Shown here one piece after another: positions 54,061 through 61,885 of a stretch of DNA of 64,000 bases. Both the position numbers and the translations under genes were made by a program. The first letter of the stretch is position 1, and the number at the start of each line of letters is the position of its first letter. The notes below the pieces were generated by a model. That model worked only from the letters and a program-made list of their open reading frames with translations, did not search any database and had not been told where the DNA came from. Source of the stretch: Lipingzhangella_A rawalii (GTDB lineage Bacteria; Actinomycetota; Actinomycetes; Streptosporangiales; Streptosporangiaceae). The DNA lies in assembly GCF_031628175.1 (NCBI RefSeq), contig NZ_JAVLVT010000002.1:248001-312000 (forward strand), written 5' to 3'.

Positions 54061-54645
54061 TCAGTGCGGTGGGTCGACCGGCATCGCGCGTTCCAGGCGG
54101 ACGGCGAGCTGTTCGAGTTCGGGGGCGCTGGCCTCCAGCACCCCGGTGAGGTCGTTCAACCGCGCCACTTCGGCCGCCTGGGACCAGGACATCCGCTGTG
54201 GTGGGTCCTGCTCCAGTCCGTGAATGTGGCGGTACAGAGGCGGCGGGAGCGGGGTGGTGAGGAATCCCAGCATGTACCGGGTCACGGTCGCCTCCCGCTG
54301 TGGTGCGGTGAGGTCCGCCCCCGGGGCTCCGTCCGGTGCGAACTCAGCGGTGGCCAAGCTGAGGAAGCCACGGGTGCGTTCGATACAGAAGCGGGTTCCC
54401 GTGACCGGATCAACGAGCAGCGTGTCCCGAGGCATGGTGCGGGCGATGTCCCACAGCCGGCGGATCAGGGGTTCCTGTTCCCGTTGGTCCGCGGTCCACC
54501 GCCGTACGCTCAACAGCCAGGCCAGGCCCGCCCCGGCCGCCATGGCTCCCAGGGCAGAGAGGGCGAGACTCTGCCACCAGACGAAGGACAGCACCAGCAG
54601 CGCCCCCGCGGCGACGAGGGTGACCGCTCGTGCCTGCTGGCTCAC
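54061..54645 (-). CDS. Two-helix membrane protein of unknown function
   Basis: The 194-residue protein starts at GTG 54645 with GAGGAG six bases upstream. It has two close N-terminal hydrophobic segments (about residues 6-20 and 24-44), then a cytoplasmic soluble domain of about 145 residues with a TGTRFCIERTRGFLSLA block and a His-containing YRHIHGLEQD segment. I recognise no family. It lies upstream of the Rad50-like ATPase gene with 163 bases between and is separated from glpD by a terminator, so the two may be one transcription unit. Confidence 0.78.
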   Translation of the reverse strand: MSQQARAVTLVAAGALLVLSFVWWQSLALSALGAMAAGAGLAWLLSVRRWTADQREQEPLIRRLWDIARTMPRDTLLVDPVTGTRFCIERTRGFLSLATAEFAPDGAPGADLTAPQREATVTRYMLGFLTTPLPPPLYRHIHGLEQDPPQRMSWSQAAEVARLNDLTGVLEASAPELEQLAVRLERAMPVDPPH

Positions 54646-54791
54646 CCGTGTCTCCTCTCGACGGCACGCCGGACGTCCCGTCCGTCCAGCATATCCCTCC
54701 GGGCCGGGAATCCGGGCGAACTCCGGTACCGCGCGGCACCGTGCGGCGTCCTGCGGCCCCGACCGAGCCCGGCGTGGGCTGGGGATGCGCG

Positions 54792-54824
54792 CCTCGCCCG
54801 GGCAGCGTTGCCGCCCAGGCGAGG
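54792..54824 (-). terminator. Terminator after glpD
   Basis: Stem CCTCGCC/GGCGAGG plus GGGC/GCCC with one mismatch and a 9-base loop lies 36 bases after the glpD stop. It lies in the 215-base gap before the membrane protein gene. Confidence 0.65.
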
Positions 54825-54860
54825 ATCCGGGCGCTATACCGGAGGGTGAAACCCGCCGTC

Positions 54861-56573
54861 CTACTCCCGGACGGTCGGCGCGACGTCCGGGGCGCCGTGT
54901 TGGACCGCGTCCGCCTCGTGGTCGCTCTCCTGTTCCTGGGCGGCCCGTTCGGCCTCGATACGCTTGCTGTAGTACTCGACCTCCTGGCGCACGCGCTCGT
55001 CGTCCCAGCCCAGGGGATCGGCCATCAGCTCGGCCGCCTCCTCGGCACAGGCCAGCCCGCGATCCCAGGTTTCGATCGAGACGTGGGTACGGCGGGACAA
55101 GACATCGTCGAGGTGTCGAGCGCCCTCGTGTCGCACGGCGTAGACGACCTCGGCACGGAGGTAGTCGTCCGAGCCGGCCAGAGGCTCCCGCAAATCCGGA
55201 CGCTGCTCGATGAGTTCCAATACCTCGTGGATGAGCGAACCGTAGCGCCGCAGCAGGTGAACCACCCGCGAAACGTGCAGCCCCGAGGTGCGGGCCAGTT
55301 TGCGCCGCTGGTTCCACAGGGCGGCGAAACCGTCCGCCCCCACGAGCGGCACCCGATCTGTCACCGAGTCAGGCACCCCGGCACCCAGACCGTGCACGAC
55401 CGCGTCCACAGCGTCCTTGGCCATAACCCGGTAGGTCGTGTACTTCCCACCGGCAATGAGCACCAGCCCTGGAACGGGATGAGCCACCGTGTGCTCTCGG
55501 GACAGTTTCGAGGTCTCGTCGGACTCGCCACTGAGCAGTGGCCGGAGTCCCGCGTAGACCCCCTCCACGTCGTCCCGGGTGAGGGGCACGCGAAGTACCT
55601 GGTTCACGTGGTCCAGGAGGTAGTCGATATCGGCGCGGCTCGCCGCGGGGTGCGCCTTGTCCAGGTCCCAGGCGGTGTCGGTGGTTCCCACGATCCAGTG
55701 TCGTCCCCACGGGATGACGAACAACACGCTCTTCTCCGTGCGCAGGATCATTCCCGAGGAAGCCTGGATCCGGTCCCGGGGCACCACCAGGTGGATTCCC
55801 TTGGAGGCGCTCACGTGGATCTGGCCACGCCCCCCGACCATCTGCTGAATGTCGTCGGTCCACACTCCGGCCGCGTTCACCACCTGCTTGGCGCGGATCT
55901 CCAGCTCCTGGCCGCTCTCCAGATCCTGTACCCGCGCGCCGGTGACGTGCTCGCCCTCGCGGAGAAACCCCAGTGCCTGGACACGGGAGGCGATCGACGC
56001 CCCGTAGGTGGCGGCGGTGCGCAGCACGGTCACGACGTAGCGGGCGTCATCGACCTGAGCATCCCAGTACTGGACCGCCCCGGCCAGAGCGTCACGACGC
56101 AGCGCAGGAAACACGCGCAGCGCACCACTGCGGGTGAGGTGCCGGTGGGCCGGTAGGCCACCCGTGTTGCGCGCGGCCATCGCGAGCGTGTCGTAGAGGG
56201 TGACACCAGCGCCGATGTAACCCCGCTCCCAGTGCCGGGTGAACGGGAACAGGAACGGGACCGGCCTAACGAGGTGGGGCGCGAGCCGAGTCAACAGTAG
56301 GCCACGTTCGGCCAGGGCCTCGCGCACCAGCTCAATGTCGAGTTGCTCCAGGTAGCGCAGGCCACCGTGAATGAGCTTACTGGACCGGCTGGAGGTTCCG
56401 GAGGCGAAGTCACGGGCCTCGACAAGACCAACCGAGAGTCCCCGGGAGACCGCGTCCAGTGCGACCCCGGCACCGACGATGCCGCCCCCCACGACCAATA
56501 CATCCAGCTCCTGGCCGGACATGGTCGCCAACGCCGTTGCCCGTTCCTCCGGACCCAGCCGTGCTGCACTCAT
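54861..56573 (-). CDS. glpD: Glycerol-3-phosphate dehydrogenase (FAD-dependent)
   Basis: GlpD oxidises glycerol-3-phosphate to dihydroxyacetone phosphate and feeds electrons to the quinone pool. The 570-residue protein has the FAD dinucleotide motif VVGGGIVGAGVALDAVSRG near residue 27 and VEARDFASGTSSRSSKLIHGG, then the GlpD C-terminal helical domain. Near the end a highly acidic segment is seen. No glpF or glpK is adjacent in the window. Confidence 0.96.
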   Translation of the reverse strand: MSAARLGPEERATALATMSGQELDVLVVGGGIVGAGVALDAVSRGLSVGLVEARDFASGTSSRSSKLIHGGLRYLEQLDIELVREALAERGLLLTRLAPHLVRPVPFLFPFTRHWERGYIGAGVTLYDTLAMAARNTGGLPAHRHLTRSGALRVFPALRRDALAGAVQYWDAQVDDARYVVTVLRTAATYGASIASRVQALGFLREGEHVTGARVQDLESGQELEIRAKQVVNAAGVWTDDIQQMVGGRGQIHVSASKGIHLVVPRDRIQASSGMILRTEKSVLFVIPWGRHWIVGTTDTAWDLDKAHPAASRADIDYLLDHVNQVLRVPLTRDDVEGVYAGLRPLLSGESDETSKLSREHTVAHPVPGLVLIAGGKYTTYRVMAKDAVDAVVHGLGAGVPDSVTDRVPLVGADGFAALWNQRRKLARTSGLHVSRVVHLLRRYGSLIHEVLELIEQRPDLREPLAGSDDYLRAEVVYAVRHEGARHLDDVLSRRTHVSIETWDRGLACAEEAAELMADPLGWDDERVRQEVEYYSKRIEAERAAQEQESDHEADAVQHGAPDVAPTVRE

Positions 56574-56647
56574 GCCGCTTCCTCTCCCCCAACGAGCGGA
56601 CTCGCCATCGACATCCCCGGCTCACCACCCTAGCCAGCACAGACGGC

Positions 56648-57544
56648 TCAGCCACGCACCGCCGCGGCGTAGTCGTTGGCTGTGGTCAAGACCTCACGTG
56701 CGTAGCTGTCGGAGTTGTTGTAGGCGAGGATCGCCTCCCACCAGTCGGCGCTGGTGCTCAGGTCCCGACCGTCGGCGCACAGGTATCGGGCGGCGGTGTA
56801 GGCAGCGTCATCGATGTGGTGCGGGTCGGGTGTTCCCCCGTCCACAGAGCTTCCCCACTGGTGCCAGGTCTGCGGAATGAACTGCATGGGGCCGACAGCC
56901 CGGTCCCACACCGGGTCGCCGTCGAGCTCACCGTCGTCGGTGTCCGGGATCTCGGCGAGACCAGGTCCTCCATCCAGGGGGATCCCGATGATGTCGACCG
57001 TGGTGGTGCCATCGGGTCCGATCTCCGCACCCCCATACGTGCCGTGCTGGGACTCGACCCAGCCGATCCCGGCGAGAGTCGGCCAGGACACCTGACAGTG
57101 GGGCTCCTCCTCGGAGACGAGGAGCTGGGCCGTGGCGTATCCCTCCAGCGCCCGAGCCGGAATCCCGGTCTGCTCGGCGACCTCATCCCGCCACTGTGGA
57201 CGCACCCGGCCCGTAGAGCCCGGAGCCGGGTCTCCGGAGTTCCCAGCCCCCGTGCGCGGGGACGGGCGCTCGTCCGGAGGCCCGCCCTCGTCGGTCACCT
57301 CCGCCGGCACGGTCTCCACGAACGCTGCCTCGGCTCCCGCTCCGGGCGGAGGCTGGGCGGCGCCGGGGCCGCTGGTCAGGGTGTCCGCCAGGAGTACCGC
57401 TACCGCGGCGAGCAGCAGCGTCAGGCCGACGGCACCGAGCGGGGCCAGTGCGCCGCGCCATCGGGAGCGCCCGGCTCCGGCGCGCGTCGGCGGCACACAA
57501 GACGCGGGTTCTGGGGTCACGGGGGAATCCGGGGTCATCGCCAC
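56648..57544 (-). CDS. Membrane-anchored lytic transglycosylase-like protein
   Basis: The 298-residue protein has a polar N-terminus, one membrane helix near residues 32-54, a Pro/Gly/Glu-rich linker to about 110, and a lysozyme-like SLT-type domain: GWVESQHG (likely catalytic Glu), AVGPMQFIPQTWHQWG and ILAYNNSDSYAREVL. It probably cleaves peptidoglycan glycan strands outside the cell. The GTG at 57544 has GAGG four bases upstream; an ATG two codons on is possible. It starts upstream of glpD on the same strand (74 bases). Confidence 0.88.
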   Translation of the reverse strand: MAMTPDSPVTPEPASCVPPTRAGAGRSRWRGALAPLGAVGLTLLLAAVAVLLADTLTSGPGAAQPPPGAGAEAAFVETVPAEVTDEGGPPDERPSPRTGAGNSGDPAPGSTGRVRPQWRDEVAEQTGIPARALEGYATAQLLVSEEEPHCQVSWPTLAGIGWVESQHGTYGGAEIGPDGTTTVDIIGIPLDGGPGLAEIPDTDDGELDGDPVWDRAVGPMQFIPQTWHQWGSSVDGGTPDPHHIDDAAYTAARYLCADGRDLSTSADWWEAILAYNNSDSYAREVLTTANDYAAAVRG

Positions 57545-58184
57545 AGCGCCTCACTGGGTGAACCACATCTGGAGGAGAGAACAGCGAAGCCAACAGTACG
57601 TGCTCACCGCCGACACCGCAGCTGTCCCGGTAGCGAGACCATCCATCCCGGCCCACACCCGATTCCTGGCGCCCCTCGGCCTTTCCTGCACCCCTGATGT
57701 GCGTGGATACCTCCAGGACGCACAGGAGAGCCCGCGGGCCGGCCACGGCGCAGCGCCCGCACCCTACGGACCCCCGAGGAAGAGTGCTGGTGACGGCAGC
57801 GGCTCGCCCGTCAGCGCCATCTCGGCCGCCAGCGGCGTCGCGCCCTGGAGGCGCTCCCCCGCACGACGGCCAACGGGCCTATCGAGGGCGACCGAGGGCC
57901 CTGCCAGCACCGCGAATATCCCAGCGGCGCTCGCGCCCGGCCCCCGGGGGGCCGGGGCCATAGCGTGCGGACCGATCGCGGCGGAGGAGACCAGCGCCGA
58001 TGCGGCCGGGGATCACGGTGACGAATCTACGACGGCCGGACCACGGGCCGCCCTCGGGCACGGTGCCGGGTACGAACCGGGCGAGCAGCACCCGCACGGT
58101 CCCCGTGCGGCCGAAACAACCGGACCCGACCCCCGCTTGTGCCAGGCCAGGCCCGACCCCGTTCCCAAGTCCAGGGTGCAGGGC
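57545..58184. other. 640-bp gene-poor interval
   Basis: No convincing gene is found. Two short minus-strand frames (57879-58097 and 57764-57961) overlap in different frames and have no recognisable similarity. The interval includes a long GC palindromic stretch near 57936-57959 and a hairpin next to guaB3; the promoter of the transglycosylase gene is probably in its left end. Confidence 0.5.
58092..58110 (-). terminator. Hairpin downstream of guaB3
   Basis: Perfect 8-bp stem CCGCACGG/CCGTGCGG with a 3-base loop, 74 bases after the guaB3 stop. It may end the guaB-guaB3 transcript. Confidence 0.5.
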
Positions 58185-59297
58185 CTAGTGCGGGGCGACC
58201 ACGACCTCCACCCGCTGGAACTCCTTGAGGTCGGAATAGCCGGAGGTTGCCATGGTACGACGCAGGGCCCCCATCAGGTTCATGGTTCCGTCACTGGTGG
58301 AGGACGGGCCGTGCATGATCTCGGAGAGGGTGCCGATGGTTCCGACGTCCAGACGCCGCCCCCGTGGAAGCTCGTGATGGTGAGCCTCACTGCCCCAGTG
58401 GTGCCCCCGGCCCGGCGCCTCAGCGGCACGCGCGAGGGGAGAACCGATCATGACGGCGTCGGATCCGCAGGCCAGAGCCTTGGCGATGTCCCCGCTGGAG
58501 GTCATGCCACCGTCGGCGATGATGTGCACGTAGCGGCCACCGGACTCGTCCAGGTAGTCCCGACGGGCAGCGGCCACGTCGCCGATGGCGCTGGCCATGG
58601 GCACCGCGACCCCGAGCACGTTCCGGGTGGTGTGTCCGGAACCACCCCCGAAGCCCACCAGGACACCGGCGGCCCCGGTACGCATCAGGTGGAGTGCGGC
58701 AGTATAGGTGGTGCAGCCGCCCACGACGACCGGGACGTCGAGATCGTAGATGAACGCCTTGAGGTTCAACGGTTCGGTGCGTCCCGAGACGTGTTCCGCG
58801 GACACGGTCGTGCCCCGGATCACGAACAGATCCACTCCGGCGTCGATGACCGCCTTGTGGTGCTGGGCTGTGCGCTGCGGCGAGAGGCGGGCAGCGGTGA
58901 CCACCCCCGCCTGGCGGATCTCTTCGATCCGGCGGCCGATCAGCTCCTCCTGAATGGGACTGGCATAGATCTCCTGGAGCCGCTGGGTCGCGGCTTCCTC
59001 ATCCAGTTCACTGATCTCGGCGAGCAGCGGTTCGGGGTCCTCGTAGCGTGTCCACAGCCCTTCGAGGTCGAGCACGCCGAGGCCGCCCAGTTGACCGATG
59101 GCGATCGCGGTGCTGGGTGAGACCACGCTGTCCATCGGGCTGGCCAGCAGCGGGTTCTCGAAACGGTAGGCGTCGATCTGCCAGGTGAGCGAGACCTCCT
59201 CCGGATCACGTGTCCGCCGGGCCGGTACGATTCCGATCTCGTCGAGCTCGTAGGCACGGCGGCCCTGCTTGCCCAGCCCGATCTCCATCTGCGCCAC
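58185..59297 (-). CDS. guaB3: GuaB3 family IMP dehydrogenase-related protein
   Basis: The 370-residue TIM barrel is of the GuaB3 group, related to IMP dehydrogenase and GMP reductase but without CBS domains. The start GTG 59297 has AGGAAGG nine bases upstream and precedes EIGLGKQGRRAYELDEIG. The IMPDH catalytic loop GPGSICTTR is replaced by GGGSGHTTR, so the usual Cys is absent there; a Cys lies in GGCTTY instead. The C-terminal part includes GRGHHWGSEAHH. It follows guaB by 141 bases. Confidence 0.92.
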   Translation of the reverse strand: MAQMEIGLGKQGRRAYELDEIGIVPARRTRDPEEVSLTWQIDAYRFENPLLASPMDSVVSPSTAIAIGQLGGLGVLDLEGLWTRYEDPEPLLAEISELDEEAATQRLQEIYASPIQEELIGRRIEEIRQAGVVTAARLSPQRTAQHHKAVIDAGVDLFVIRGTTVSAEHVSGRTEPLNLKAFIYDLDVPVVVGGCTTYTAALHLMRTGAAGVLVGFGGGSGHTTRNVLGVAVPMASAIGDVAAARRDYLDESGGRYVHIIADGGMTSSGDIAKALACGSDAVMIGSPLARAAEAPGRGHHWGSEAHHHELPRGRRLDVGTIGTLSEIMHGPSSTSDGTMNLMGALRRTMATSGYSDLKEFQRVEVVVAPH

Positions 59298-59438
59298 CGC
59301 TAGGGTCCTTCCTCGCGCCGCGTCCACAGGTCAGGCGCCCGAACACACGCGGGCACCGGCTTGGGGAGTCTACCGCCGTTTACTCCAGGTGGACGCAGCC
59401 CCGGGGCACGGCCACGTGGCTGGCCCGAACGCCACGGG

Positions 59439-60941
59439 TCAACCCCGACCCTGGTAGTTGGGGGCCTCCACCGTCATCTGCACGTCGTGTGGATGACTCT
59501 CCTTGAGCCCGGCCGGGGTGATCCGCATGAGCTGTCCGCGCTCGGTCAGATCGGCCACGGTTCGGGTTCCCGTGTACCACATGGACTGCCGCAGCCCCCC
59601 GACGAGCTGGTGTGCCACGGCGCTGAGTGGTCCCCGGTAGGGGACCTGCCCCTCGATCCCCTCTGGGACGATCTGGTCCTCGGTGACGACCGAGGCCTGG
59701 GAGTAGCGGTCCTTGGAGTAGGAACGGCCACGCATCGCGCCCAGGGACCCCATACCCCGATAGGCCTTGAACTGTTTGCCGTTGATGAAGATCAGCTCTC
59801 CGGGGCTCTCCTCCACTCCGGCGAGCAGACTGCCGAGCATGACCGCACTCGCGCCGGCGACCAGAGCCTTGGCGATGTCGCCGGAATACTGGAGTCCACC
59901 GTCCGCGATCAGCGGAACCCCTGCGGGCCCGGCCGCCTGTGCGGCCTCCAGCACCGCCGTGACCTGCGGGGCACCCACCCCGGCGACGACACGCGTCGTA
60001 CAGATCGAGCCAGGGCCGACCCCGATCTTGATGCCGTCGGCTCCGGCGTCCACCAGGGCCTGGGCACCGGCTCGGGTCGCGACGTTGCCGGCGATGACGT
60101 CGACGTTGGCGTTGGCCTTGAGTTTGGCGACCATGTCCAGTGCCGCCGCGGAGTGGCCCTGGGCGACGTCGACCACCAGGACATCGGTGCCCGCCTCGAG
60201 TAGCGCTCGGGCCCGCTGTTCTCCCTCGGTGCCAACGCCCACCGCCGCACCGACCCGCAGGCGGCCCCCGTCGTCCTTGCTGGCATCGGGGTACTGTTCC
60301 CGCTTGATGAAGTCTTTCACGGTGATCAGCCCGCGCAGGCGGCCCTGTGCGTCGACCAACGGCAGTTTCTCCACCTTGTTGTCTCGCAGCAGGGCGAAGG
60401 CATGGTCACGGTCGACGTCCATCGGGGCGGTAATCAGGGGCATCGGGGTCATGACATCCCGGACCATGCGCGTGCGGTCCTCTTCGAACCGCATGTCCCG
60501 GTTGGTGACGATGCCCAAGAGCACGCCGCTGTCGTCGGTCACCGGCGCTCCGGAGATGCGGTAGTGGGAGCTGAGCTCCTCCACAGCGGCGAGGGTGTCC
60601 TCCGGGCGGCAGGTGACGGGGTCGGTGATCATCCCCGCCTCGGACCGTTTGACGAGGTCCACCTGGGTGGCTTGCTCCTGTGCGGAGAGGTTGCGGTGCA
60701 GGATGCCGATGCCTCCCTGCCGGGCCATCGCCACCGCCATCCGAGACTCCGTCACCGTGTCCATGGCAGCGGATACCAGTGGCATGCGCAGCCGGATGTT
60801 CCGGGTGAGCCAGGTGTCGGTCTCCGCGTCCCCCGGGTTGAGGTCCGAGTACGCGGGCACCAGCAGGACGTCGTCGTAGGTCAGGCCTGGTGGCAGCACC
60901 TTGGTGTCCACCGGCTGTTGGTCTCCCCCGTGTGGTGTCAT
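59439..60941 (-). CDS. guaB: IMP dehydrogenase
   Basis: GuaB oxidises IMP to XMP, the committed step to guanine nucleotides. The 500-residue protein has DDVLLVPAYSDL at the start, two CBS domains near residues 95-215 (ITDPVTCRPEDTL and VRDVMTPMPLIT), the catalytic Cys in GVGPGSICTTRV, and the mobile flap YRGMGSLGAM. The ATG at 60941 has GGGGGAG five bases upstream. It lies 120 bases after the sigma factor gene. Confidence 0.97.
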   Translation of the reverse strand: MTPHGGDQQPVDTKVLPPGLTYDDVLLVPAYSDLNPGDAETDTWLTRNIRLRMPLVSAAMDTVTESRMAVAMARQGGIGILHRNLSAQEQATQVDLVKRSEAGMITDPVTCRPEDTLAAVEELSSHYRISGAPVTDDSGVLLGIVTNRDMRFEEDRTRMVRDVMTPMPLITAPMDVDRDHAFALLRDNKVEKLPLVDAQGRLRGLITVKDFIKREQYPDASKDDGGRLRVGAAVGVGTEGEQRARALLEAGTDVLVVDVAQGHSAAALDMVAKLKANANVDVIAGNVATRAGAQALVDAGADGIKIGVGPGSICTTRVVAGVGAPQVTAVLEAAQAAGPAGVPLIADGGLQYSGDIAKALVAGASAVMLGSLLAGVEESPGELIFINGKQFKAYRGMGSLGAMRGRSYSKDRYSQASVVTEDQIVPEGIEGQVPYRGPLSAVAHQLVGGLRQSMWYTGTRTVADLTERGQLMRITPAGLKESHPHDVQMTVEAPNYQGRG

Positions 60942-61061
60942 CCCGTCTCCCCCGGCCTCGGCTGCGCTCTGTGCTCTCATCGTAGAACCTGCTCGGGGAA
61001 GCGCGGGCACGGTTCCGCCGCTCTTCCCGGACGAGCGGGCTGGTCGTGTGACCGACGGCAC

Positions 61062-61679
61062 CTAACGCCGCGGTTTCGGGCGGACACGGTGCCGGAGCCG
61101 GGACAGAGCACGATGCTGTGCGACGCGAACGGCCCCCGCGGACATTCCCAGCGCGTCGCCGGTCTCATCGGCGGAGAAGCCGACCAGCACACGGAGCACC
61201 ACCAGGTGCCGCTGCTGCGCGGGAAGCTCCCACAGCAGAGCCCGCGCACGCTCCACCTCCCAGGAGCGAACGGCAGCCTCCTCCGGACTGGGCGCGTCGT
61301 CGGGCCGGTCGGGAACGGAGGCCATGGGTGTATCGGACCGATTCATGCTGCGCAACGCATCGGTCACCTTGTGCGCGGCAATCCCGAATACGAACGAGGC
61401 GAAAGGCCGGCCCATATCCCGGTACCGGGGCAGCGCCGCCAGCAGGGCGACACACACGTCCTGGGCGACGTCGTCCGGTGTGGCGACGGCGGCCCGGGAC
61501 AGCCGGGCCTGGCAGTAGCGCAGCACCATCGGGCGGACCTCGCGCAGGAGGGCATCCAGCGCCGCGTCATCCCCCGCAACCGCGCGAGAGCTCAATTCCG
61601 TGAGTCGTTCCGTCTCGCGCCCGCCTCCCTGGAGGGACCCCGTGCGGCGCGTGCCTTCCGAGACGTCTAACCCGGTCAC
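61062..61679 (-). CDS. ECF-like sigma factor, ShbA/SigD-type
   Basis: The 205-residue protein has sigma region 2 (YCQARLSRAAVATPDDVAQD, then GRPFASFVFGIAAHKVTDAL) and region 4 (LPAQQRHLVVLRVLVGFSADE, then GMSAGAVRVAQHRALSRLR). Its place upstream of guaB and near groEL matches shbA in Streptomyces, where ShbA drives the principal sigma gene, and sigD in Mycobacterium. The start is taken as the GTG at 61679, which makes codon 4 a TTA, rare in this genome. The ribosome-binding site is weak, so the start is uncertain. Confidence 0.85.
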   Translation of the reverse strand: MTGLDVSEGTRRTGSLQGGGRETERLTELSSRAVAGDDAALDALLREVRPMVLRYCQARLSRAAVATPDDVAQDVCVALLAALPRYRDMGRPFASFVFGIAAHKVTDALRSMNRSDTPMASVPDRPDDAPSPEEAAVRSWEVERARALLWELPAQQRHLVVLRVLVGFSADETGDALGMSAGAVRVAQHRALSRLRHRVRPKPRR

Positions 61680-61749
61680 ACTTTGCAGTGTGCCCGCTCG
61701 TGCTGGATGCTGCGGCACGATTCCGGGCAACAGAACAGTCACATTCTGG

Positions 61750-61768
61750 CGATACGTGTTGCGTATCG
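61750..61768. promoter_or_regulatory. Inverted repeat upstream of the sigma factor gene
   Basis: CGATACG and CGTATCG form a perfect 7-bp inverted repeat with a 5-base spacer, 71 bases before the start of the sigma factor gene. It may be an operator or a leader hairpin. Confidence 0.35.
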
Positions 61769-61792
61769 GACGTTCGGAGTGCCGAAAACACC

Positions 61793-61824
61793 GGTGGGGC
61801 GCCCCCCGCGGGGGGCGCCCCACC
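61793..61824 (-). terminator. 32-bp palindrome after groEL
   Basis: A perfect inverted repeat of 16 + 16 bases with no spacer, centred on CGCG, 61 bases after the groEL stop. It lies between groEL and the sigma factor gene and most likely terminates groESL. Confidence 0.75.
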
Positions 61825-61885
61825 CTGGCTCGTTCCCGACCTCGACACACGCAGGTCGGTTGTGCCACAGCTCGTCGAGGCGAGG

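Noticed and set aside
51789..54645. A complete known defence system (for example Septu, Lamassu or Wadjet)
   Set aside because: Only a Rad50-like ATPase and an unknown membrane protein are present; no HNH, nuclease or other typical partner domains are visible.
57764..58097. Two small minus-strand frames between guaB3 and the transglycosylase gene
   Set aside because: They overlap in different frames, show no similarity or clear ribosome-binding site, and codon bias cannot separate them in DNA this GC-rich.
57132..59120. A 662-codon open frame on the plus strand
   Set aside because: It is antisense to the transglycosylase and guaB3 genes, has no ribosome-binding site or similarity, and results from high GC.
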